Made by a program: the position numbers and the translations under genes
The notes under the pieces: generated by a model
What the model saw: the letters and a program-made list of their open reading frames with translations, nothing else
The model's database searches: none
What the model was told of the DNA's origin: nothing
Shown: positions 58,116 to 64,000 of the stretch, in pieces
Layout: each line of letters opens with the position of its first letter
Position numbering within the stretch: the first letter of the stretch is position 1
NCBI RefSeq assembly: GCF_002343915.1
Contig: NZ_NETK01000001.1
Coordinates: 7,268,001-7,332,000, forward strand
Origin: Nannocystis exedens
GTDB taxonomy: Bacteria; Myxococcota_A; Polyangia; Nannocystales; Nannocystaceae
DNA length: 64,000 bases
Direction: 5' to 3'

Positions 58116-58927
58116 TGCAGCGCGTGCGAGCGCAGGACCTCGGGCTTGCGCGCGCGCAGGTAGGAGAAGGCGAGGCGGTGCTTGAGCGGGACGCGGCGGC
58201 GCAGCTCGGCCGGGAGGTCGAGCATGGTGAGCGAGTCGAGGCAGCGGTGGCGGCCCCAGGCCTCGATCGTGCGCGGGTCGTCGCAGCCCCACACGAACGG
58301 CGCGCGGTAGGTCTGCATCATCGGCCGCGCCTGGCTGGCGATCGCGCTCCGGGTGACGGTGTCGAGCACGAACTGGCTGCCCGGGTAGGCGGCCGCGATC
58401 GCGTTGAGGCCGCGGCGGACTGTCTCTTCGGTCAGGTAGACGAGGACGGCCTCGGCGATGAACAAGAACGGCCCGTCGCCGGCCGAGCCGAGCTGAGCCA
58501 GCCAGTCGTCGTCGCCGAACGCGCCGACGACCATGCGCCGCCGCGCGGTGTCGGTGAAGAACCGCCGGCGCAGCGCCAGCGAGTCGGGCAGGTCGACGTC
58601 GAACCACCGCAGGGCGCCGTTGTCGACCCGCTCGAACCGGGTGTTGAGCCCGGTGCCGATCTCGACCACCGTGCCGCCCGGGTGCATGCGCAAGAACTCC
58701 TGCACCCACCGGTCGATCATGACGGTCCGCAGACATGCCCGAAAGGCCAGGTCGCGCTGCGACGCGAACCGCCGCTCGAAGTCGTAGTCCAGCTGCGCGA
58801 CGATCTCCTGCGCCCGCGGGTCGCGGAGGATCGGCCGCCTCCGCCCGGTCTCGATCGCCCGGCACCACAGCGGGATCATGAGCGTCTCGCTGACGTCGCC
58901 GAGAGCCACCGCTTGTTTGTTCGTCAT
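58082..58927 (-). CDS. Leucine carboxyl methyltransferase-family SAM methyltransferase (TcmP-like)
   Basis: 281 residues. Motif I 'TVVEIGTGLNTRFERVDNGALRWFDVDLPDSLALRR' is the LCM (PF04072-type) signature, with 'FLFIAEAVLVYLTEETVRRGL' and 'SQFVLDTVTRS'. Members methylate carboxylates or phenols (LCMT, TcmP). A Fur box lies 18 bp upstream of ATG 58927, so it is probably iron-regulated with the siderophore operon 0.5 kb away. A carboxyl O-methyltransferase would fit the lysine methyl esters of nannochelins; this is inference. A hairpin copy (58733-58752) is in frame ('RACLR'). Confidence 0.85.
   Translation of the reverse strand: MTNKQAVALGDVSETLMIPLWCRAIETGRRRPILRDPRAQEIVAQLDYDFERRFASQRDLAFRACLRTVMIDRWVQEFLRMHPGGTVVEIGTGLNTRFERVDNGALRWFDVDLPDSLALRRRFFTDTARRRMVVGAFGDDDWLAQLGSAGDGPFLFIAEAVLVYLTEETVRRGLNAIAAAYPGSQFVLDTVTRSAIASQARPMMQTYRAPFVWGCDDPRTIEAWGRHRCLDSLTMLDLPAELRRRVPLKHRLAFSYLRARKPEVLRSHALHRFELRPPASA
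58733..58752. repeat. Interspersed palindrome inside methyltransferase gene
   Basis: ACATGCC, loop CGAAA, GGCCAGGT; arms imperfect but in register. In frame. Confidence 0.5.
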
Positions 58928-58944
58928 GGGGCGCAGTTAATAGT

Positions 58945-58963
58945 GAATATGATTTTCAGTGTC
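58945..58963 (-). promoter_or_regulatory. Fur box upstream of methyltransferase gene
   Basis: GAATATGATTTTCAGTGTC matches the 19-bp Fur consensus at 13 positions, in a short AT-rich island directly before the start codon. Confidence 0.7.
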
Positions 58964-59102
58964 AAAAATGAGCTGGCGCACATCGCAGGGGCCACTGGCG
59001 CGTGATCGAGCCGGTCTGCGTCGTGGACTCGCACGCGAGGTCGCGGGTTCGCGAGAGGTTCGCGGCGACGTCGCGACGGTCGTGCGAACGACGGATCGGT
59101 AG

Positions 59103-59480
59103 ACGTCGATCGCGCGTGCGACGACGAAGGTCGACCGGTGAGGAGCGATGCGCGCCCGCGTCGTCCCGCGCGCGACGATCGAGGGTCGGACGGCGATGCG
59201 CCGCACGGCCGACGGTCGGACGGCCGCACGGAGCGACACGCACGCCGGACGTCGCTCGCGCACGAGCGCGACGAAGGTCGGACGGCGATGCGCCACACGG
59301 GACGACCGTCGGCGGCTGCGCGGAGTGACGCGCACGCCGGAGGTCGCTCGCGCACGAGCGCGACGAAGGTCGGACGGCGATGCGCCGCACGGGACGACCG
59401 TCGGCGGCTGCGAGGAGTGACGCGCACGGCGGACGTCGCTCGCGCACGAGCGCGACGAGCGAGGTTCGGACGGCGATGCG
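59103..59480. repeat. 92-bp tandem repeat array
   Basis: Three near-identical units start GTCGCTCGCGCACGAGCG at 59251, 59343 and 59435 (exactly 92 bp apart). Degenerate units precede at about 59159 and 59103. The period is not a multiple of three, so the array is not coding. Each unit contains CGCTCG-CGCA-CGAGCG, a strong hairpin. Confidence 0.85.
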
Positions 59481-59767
59481 AGGCGCCGGCGAGGCCGATC
59501 GCGTTGGCCCAGCCCGTCGCGGTCCGGATGGGCCAGCGACCGCCAGCCCGGAGGCGTGCGCCGAGGGATGTCCTTTCCGCCCTGTCGTAAAGAACATGTC
59601 ACGCGCTGCTCTCGCGAACCTCCGGCGAGCGTGTCGCGGGGCATCGGCGAGCGCCGGAGCGCGCGCGCGTCCACGGACTCGCGGCGCGGTGCGGACACCT
59701 GCGTCCGCGGCCGACATGCGCCCGCCTGGACAAGCCGGGCGGGCGCCGCGACACTGGGTGACCGACG

Positions 59768-60970
59768 ATGACTTACTCCCCTCGCGCCGCGCTCCTGTCC
59801 CTCCTCGTCGCCCCGCTCGGCCTCGCGGCCTGCCCTCCCGGTGACCCGTCCTCGACCGAGACGGCGGGCGTGTCCGAGTCGTCGACGGCGACGACGCTGA
59901 CGGCCGGCACGACCGACACCACCGGCGACGGCGAGACGACGACCGCGACCGACACCACGCTCGGCACCGGCGACGCGAGCACGACGACGACCACGGACCC
60001 GACCACCGAGGCGCTGCCGACCACGGGCCCGACGACCGAGGCGACCACGACGACGACCGACGCGACGACCACGACGACGACCGACGCGACCACGACCGAC
60101 ACCACGACCACCGAGACGACCGGCGGGAACGGCCTGTGGGACCGGCCGAACCTGTGGTACTCGGTGGAGAATCACCTGGTGTACATCGAGATCGATCCGT
60201 CCGACGGCGCGGTCGTCACCCTCGTCGACAACGAGATCGTCGCCGACGAGCCGCTGGTCCACGGTCAGAACGGGCTGACGATGCTCGAGGACGGCTCGTT
60301 GATCGGCTCGCGCGAGTCGGCCGAGGGGACCCAGATCTTCCACATCCCCGACCCGCCGTTCACCGAGAACACGCCGGCCCAGGCGACGCTCCTCGGCATC
60401 GTGCCGAACGACGGCCAGGACCAGCCGATCCGCGTCGAGGCGCTCTACACCGACTGCGACGGCCGGGTCTACCTCATGGACACCGGCGAGGATGTCGGCA
60501 ACAACGAGGGCAACCGCCTGCTCCGCTTCACCGGCGCCTACCTGCAGGGCGACCTGGCGTTCGAGGTCATCACCGACCTCGGCAACGCGTCGGTCGCCGA
60601 CATCGACGACATGTCGCCCGGCATCGTCGACGGCGAGGTCAGCGACAGCCTCGGCTTCGCCATGGACTCGAGCAACTTGTGGCAGATCGACTACACGACC
60701 GGCACCGGGATGCAGCTGGCCGACACCGACGGGACGTGGGGGATCCACGCTCTCGGCGGGCCGCTGTTCGACGACATGCAGCCGCGCCTCTACATCCTCA
60801 GCTCCGGCGACGACCAGACCGGCGCCGCGCTGATGCAGGTCGACCTCGACGATTTCTCCAACTCGCGGCCGCTCGTCACCGGCCCCGACTTCGACCTCGA
60901 CGGCGGCTACAACGGCTGGAGCGGCCTCGCCGGGCCGCTCACCGAGTGCATGACGACGATCCCCGGCTGA
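59768..60970 (+). CDS. Lipoprotein with long Thr-rich linker and beta-propeller-like head
   Basis: 400 residues. Lipobox 'LGLAAC' (Cys22), about 95 residues of Thr/Ser/Asp linker, then a 270-residue head beginning 'GLWDRPNLWYSVENHLVYIEIDPSDGAVVTLVDNEIV'. The head has repeated short blade-like elements ('GLTMLEDGSLIGSRES', 'LYTDCDGRVYLMDTGED', 'RLYILSSGDDQTGAALMQVDLDD'), as in secreted propellers. No catalytic motif is visible. ATG 59768. The DNA of the linker is strongly biased to ACG/ACC codons. Confidence 0.78.
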   Translation: MTYSPRAALLSLLVAPLGLAACPPGDPSSTETAGVSESSTATTLTAGTTDTTGDGETTTATDTTLGTGDASTTTTTDPTTEALPTTGPTTEATTTTTDATTTTTTDATTTDTTTTETTGGNGLWDRPNLWYSVENHLVYIEIDPSDGAVVTLVDNEIVADEPLVHGQNGLTMLEDGSLIGSRESAEGTQIFHIPDPPFTENTPAQATLLGIVPNDGQDQPIRVEALYTDCDGRVYLMDTGEDVGNNEGNRLLRFTGAYLQGDLAFEVITDLGNASVADIDDMSPGIVDGEVSDSLGFAMDSSNLWQIDYTTGTGMQLADTDGTWGIHALGGPLFDDMQPRLYILSSGDDQTGAALMQVDLDDFSNSRPLVTGPDFDLDGGYNGWSGLAGPLTECMTTIPG

Positions 60971-60971
60971 G

Positions 60972-61117
60972 GATGTCTCTCGGGACAGCCGTGGCGAGGT
61001 GTCCCGGAAGGCAGCTCGGAAGTCTCCGCGAGGGCGCTGCGGGTCCTGCGCCGGCGATGGCGGAGGCCCGCCGGCGGCGAGCTCGACCGCGGCCGGGAGA
61101 TGTTTTGAAGGACAGGC
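60972..61117. repeat. Three interspersed palindromes in a short spacer
   Basis: ATGTCT-CTC-GGGACAG (60973-60988), GTGTCCC-GGAA-GGCAGC (about 60999-61016) and ATGTTTT-GAAG-GACAGG (61100-61116). They fill the gap between convergent genes. Confidence 0.65.
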
Positions 61118-61119
61118 CG

Positions 61120-61638
61120 CTACCGACCTGAGGCGACGCCGAGCCAGGTCCGCCAGGCCTCGGGGACGTCGTGGACCGGCAGGCGCTGGGCCAGGGTCAT
61201 CGGCGTCCACTTGGGCCGGGCCGGGCGGGTGCGCAGCGGCAAGCCGGCCTGCTCCGGGGTGCGCCCGCCCTTGCGCCGGTTGCAGGCGGCGCAGGCGGTG
61301 ACGACGTTGGTCCAGGTGGTCTTGCCGCCGTCGACGCGCGGGACCACGTGGTCGAGGGTGAGCTCGTGGTCGCTGTACTGGACGCCGCAGTACTGACAGC
61401 GATGGTTGTCGCGCAGGTAGACGTTCTTGCGCGAGAACCGGACCACCTGCGGGCCCGGCCGCGCGGCGTGGAGCAGCCGGACGACCGAGGGGGTGGGGTA
61501 GCTGTGGCTGACGGTCCTGACCTCGCGCTCGTAGCTGGCGAGGACCTCGACCTTGTCGAGGAAGCTCAGGCACAGGGCACGCCGCCACGAGATGACCTTG
61601 ATCGGCAAGAAGCCGGGATCGAGCACCAGCGTGTGCAT
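61120..61638 (-). CDS. HNH endonuclease
   Basis: 172 residues from ATG 61638 ('MHTLVLDPGFLPIKVISWRRAL'); ATGs at 61650 and 61665 are in frame. The HNH core is 'NHRCQYCGVQYSDHELTLDHVVPRVDGGKTTWTNVVTACAACNRRKGGRTPEQAG' with two CxxC zinc pairs, the catalytic DH and the Asn. Stand-alone proteins with the N-terminal 'VLVLDxxFxPI' are widespread and of unknown cellular role, possibly defence or repair. A hairpin copy sits right after its stop. Confidence 0.9.
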   Translation of the reverse strand: MHTLVLDPGFLPIKVISWRRALCLSFLDKVEVLASYEREVRTVSHSYPTPSVVRLLHAARPGPQVVRFSRKNVYLRDNHRCQYCGVQYSDHELTLDHVVPRVDGGKTTWTNVVTACAACNRRKGGRTPEQAGLPLRTRPARPKWTPMTLAQRLPVHDVPEAWRTWLGVASGR

Positions 61639-62016
61639 GGGGTTGCCCATCCACGAGGCTAGCATGACCCGGCGTCAACGCGGCCACGCGCCGGTGACGG
61701 CTGCGACGCGGCCGCGCGCCGACGCGCGGCCGCGAGGGCGGGCGAACGCGAGCGAGCGCGGCAGGAGCCGGCGCGGAACGCCGGGCCGCGGCGCCGCCGG
61801 TCCCAAAGGACATGTCCCCAGGGACATGGGATGGGACAAACGCCGGACCGGCGGCCGCCGCGACCGCACCGACCGAGCGAGGGACGCTCGCCCCGTCGCG
61901 GGCCCGCGACCCCCGACGCTCCGCACCGCGCCTCGCCCCGGGCCGTCTGCGCGGGCGCCGCGGCGGGCCCAGCCGAAGAGTGGCGCGCCGCCGCGTCGGG
62001 GTGCTAACGGTCAGGC
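61639..62016. other. GC-rich intergenic region
   Basis: Between divergent genes. It holds a perfect palindrome at 61809. Nothing else recognised. Confidence 0.5.
61809..61830. repeat. Interspersed palindrome, perfect copy
   Basis: CATGTCC, loop CCAG, GGACATG: a perfect 7-bp stem, here with both arms of the CATG type. Confidence 0.8.
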
Positions 62017-63420
62017 GTGCACTTCACCCCCGAGACCCTGGCCGCGACCACCGGCGGACTGCTGCTCCGCGCGGGTTCGCGGGAGATCCGCGGCGCCTTC
62101 GTCGACAGCCGCGACCCCGTGCCCGGCGGCCTGTTCGTGCCGATCGTCGCCGCCCGCGACGGCCACGCGTTCATCCCCGACGCGATCCGGGCCGGCGCGG
62201 CGGCGGTCCTGCAGGCGCCGGGGCACCCGCTGCCCGACGACCCGACGGTCACGGTGATCGAGGTCGCCGACACGTTCGCGGCCCTGACCGTCCTCGGCCG
62301 CGCCGCCCGCGACCGCTGCAGCGGCCCGGTGGTGGCGATCTCCGGCAGCAACGGCAAGACGACCACGCGCGCGCTGATCGAGGCGGTCCTGCGCAGCCGC
62401 CACGGCCTCGTGCTGGCCACCCGCGGCAACCTCAACAACCACCTCGGGGTGCCGCTGTCGCTGCTCAACGGGCCGGACCATCCGGAGGCGATCGTGCTCG
62501 AGCTGGGGATGAGCGCGCCCGGCGAGAACGAGCGCCTGGCCGCGGTGGTGCGCCCCGACGTCGCGGTGATCACCAGCGTCGCGCTCGAGCACCTCGAGTT
62601 CATGGGCAGCCTCGAGGCGATCGCCGCCGCCGAGGCCGAGCCGCTGCGCCACGTCCGGCCGGGCGGGGTCGCGGTGGTCCCCGACGACGAGCCGCTGCTG
62701 CCGCCGCACTTCCCACCTGGCCTTTCGATCCTGCGCTTCGGCGAAGGTCCGGACGCGGCGGTGCGCGTCGTCGGGGTCGAGCTCGACGAGCGCACCCACG
62801 CGACCTTGCAACTACAATTACCGGGCGGGGGCAGCGAGGAGATCCGCCTCAGCCTGCGGGTGTTCGGCGCCCACAACGCCCGCAACGCGGCGGCCGCCCT
62901 GGCGGTCGGGCTGCACCTGAATTGCCCGGTCGGGCCGATGATCGAGGCGCTCGAAGGGGTCCAGCCGGTCGGCGATCGCGGCCGGGTGCTCCGCTTCGAC
63001 GAGCACCACCTGCTCATCGCCGACAACTACAACGCCAACCCCGGCTCGGTCACGGCGGCGCTGCACAGCCTCGCCGCGCTGCGCCCGTCACGGCCGGGGC
63101 CGCTGGCCGCGGTGCTCGGCGATATGCTCGAGCTGGGCGAGCGCGGGCCGGAGCTGCACGCGGAGGTCGGCCGGCTGGCGGCGGCGCTGAAGCTCGACGC
63201 GCTGTTCACCTTCGGCACGCTGTCGCAGGCCGCCGCCGAGGCGGCCAAGGCCGGCGGCATCGCGTCGTGGCACGCCGGTCTCTGCGTCTCCGACCTCGTC
63301 GCCGCCGTCCGGGCCGCCTTCGCCGAGCGGCCGGGCGCCCTCCTGGTCAAGGGCAGCCGCGGCATGAAGCTCGAGCGGGTCGTCGAGGCCCTGCTGCAGG
63401 CGCCGCCCAAGGCCGTGTAA
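62017..63420 (+). CDS. murF: UDP-N-acetylmuramoyl-tripeptide--D-alanyl-D-alanine ligase
   Basis: Adds D-Ala-D-Ala to the muramyl tripeptide. 467 residues, normal length. N-terminal 'GAFVDSRDPVPGGLFVPIVAARDGHAFIPDAI', ATP loop 'ISGSNGKTTTRALIEAVL' (Lys114), 'ELGMSAPGENERLAAVVRPDVAVITSVALEHLEFMGSLE' and C-terminal 'NYNANPGSVTAALHSLA'. GTG start at 62017. It is 13 kb from mraY-murD and on the opposite strand, so the usual murF-mraY-murD order is broken. A group II intron begins 12 bp after its stop. Confidence 0.96.
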   Translation: MHFTPETLAATTGGLLLRAGSREIRGAFVDSRDPVPGGLFVPIVAARDGHAFIPDAIRAGAAAVLQAPGHPLPDDPTVTVIEVADTFAALTVLGRAARDRCSGPVVAISGSNGKTTTRALIEAVLRSRHGLVLATRGNLNNHLGVPLSLLNGPDHPEAIVLELGMSAPGENERLAAVVRPDVAVITSVALEHLEFMGSLEAIAAAEAEPLRHVRPGGVAVVPDDEPLLPPHFPPGLSILRFGEGPDAAVRVVGVELDERTHATLQLQLPGGGSEEIRLSLRVFGAHNARNAAAALAVGLHLNCPVGPMIEALEGVQPVGDRGRVLRFDEHHLLIADNYNANPGSVTAALHSLAALRPSRPGPLAAVLGDMLELGERGPELHAEVGRLAAALKLDALFTFGTLSQAAAEAAKAGGIASWHAGLCVSDLVAAVRAAFAERPGALLVKGSRGMKLERVVEALLQAPPKAV

Positions 63421-63432
63421 ACTGTGGCCATG

Positions 63433-64000
63433 GTGCGTCCTGACGACGCGGACGAGTTCGGCCCCGAAGGGGGTGGCACGGCCACGTCATGCTGCACCGT
63501 TCCAGCGGGTGAGAGTCCCGTCCGGGTAGGCGCCGGAGCGCCTGGTCGCAGGCCCCAGGCGCGGCGAGAGATCGCTGCGGCCCGAGCGGGGCGTCAAGAG
63601 CCTCTGCGGAGGGAGCAAGAACGCGGGCCGCAACATCGAGTGAAGCCTGCAGCCTCGTCAGAGAATCAATGGAGGAGCCGAGCCGGTCATGTCGCGGCGA
63701 AGGCCACGTCCACCGCGCAGTCATCCGGAGCAGAAAGCGCGGCGGGTCCTCCCGGGGTAGGGGGCGCAGCACGCGTTCAAGGAGCGATGCGGAACAGGAG
63801 AGGCCCGTCTGCACGGCTCGTGTCCGGGCGAGGCGACTCGTGTAAGCCGAAGGCGAAGTCGAGCGCTGTGCAGCGGGAGTCCGAGGGGGCCGTAGTACCG
63901 GCGATGGCGGCGCAGAACAACGCCGTCGGAGGGAAGGACCCCTGGGGTGGTCGTGTCGGAGAAGGTAAGCGCGAGGGCATGGCCTGCAGGACAGGTCCCA
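63433..64000 (+). mobile_element. Group II intron, 5' part, running off the window
   Basis: The sequence begins with the group II 5' motif GTGCG at 63433 and then shows typical domain I text, CCAGCGGGTGAGAGTCCCGT at about 63502-63521, later GAGTGAAGCC (about 63639) and GTAAGCCGAAGGCGAAGTCG (about 63843). It ends in an intron-encoded protein N-terminus. The RNA would self-splice and move with its reverse transcriptase. The 3' end, domains V and VI and most of the protein gene are beyond the window, so completeness is unknown. Confidence 0.8.
63904..64000 (+). CDS. Group II intron reverse transcriptase/maturase, N-terminal fragment
   Basis: From ATG 63904 the frame reads 'MAAQNNAVGGKDPWGGRVG' and then 'EGKREGMACRTGP', open to the window edge. 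The 'GGK-P-GG', 'KREGM' and '-TGP' pattern is typical of the leader of group II intron-encoded proteins before the RT domain. ATG 63979 is an alternative start. No RT motif is reached inside the window. Confidence 0.6.
   Translation, partial: MAAQNNAVGGKDPWGGRVGEGKREGMACRTGP

Larger units (their letters stand above)
58928..59767. other. Intergenic region with Fur box and 92-bp tandem array
   Basis: No gene recognised in 840 bp. It holds the methyltransferase Fur box (58945), the tandem array (59103-59480), hairpin copies around 59567-59600 and the upstream region of the lipoprotein gene. Confidence 0.6.

Noticed and set aside
57766..58185. Plus-strand coding sequence downstream of the Fur boxes
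   Set aside because: Composition is Arg/Gly/Ser-rich and it overlaps the methyltransferase gene; it follows repeated hairpin motifs rather than protein motifs.

Overview
The window is very GC-rich and comes from a predatory or gliding myxobacterium, most likely Myxococcota close to Nannocystis. The clues are many lipoproteins with Thr/Ser/Pro-rich linkers, long Ser/Thr kinases fused to WD40-like or TPR regions, an ADYC-type secreted protein, and a citrate-hydroxamate siderophore locus that fits the nannochelins known from Nannocystis exedens. No rRNA, tRNA or CRISPR array was recognised.

Layout. 1-7 kb: partial UbiB/AarF kinase, two small lipoproteins, TtcA, an omega-amidase plus transaminase pair for alpha-keto-acid (methionine) salvage, and a divergent second aminotransferase. 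7-19 kb: a surface-polysaccharide cluster (PP-loop protein, GT4, CDP-glucose synthesis, two SDR enzymes, methyltransferase, Wzx-like flippase), followed by an ECF sigma factor and a large kinase. 19-29 kb: GIDE-like membrane protein, ketopantoate-reductase-like enzyme, three paralogous small Cys-rich secreted proteins, methyltransferase plus GT2 glycosyltransferase, fumarase, quinone reductase, a lipoprotein and a frameshifted pseudogene. 29-45 kb: ManA, a Rieske/cytochrome b-diheme c complex, ADYC lipoprotein, TPR kinase, PPP phosphatase, a secreted double truncated-haemoglobin/P-domain protein, an excisionase-like HTH protein and an amidase. 45-49 kb: MBL-fold hydrolase, MurD and MraY. 49-59 kb: a Fur-controlled siderophore operon (lipoprotein, IucA-acyltransferase fusion, IucC, lysine N6-hydroxylase, PepSY reductase) and a separate Fur-box carboxyl methyltransferase. 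59-64 kb: 92-bp tandem array, lipoprotein, HNH nuclease, MurF and the 5' part of a group II intron.

Two things stand out. First, a roughly 20-bp imperfect palindrome (left arm ACATGTCC or ACCTGTCC, about 4-nt loop, right arm GGACAGGT or GGACATGT) recurs more than 40 times, both between genes and in frame inside them, with compensatory arm changes. Second, the iron locus holds the genes expected for a methyl-esterified citrate/hydroxylysine siderophore. Degenerate copies of gene 3' ends also lie just downstream of several genes.
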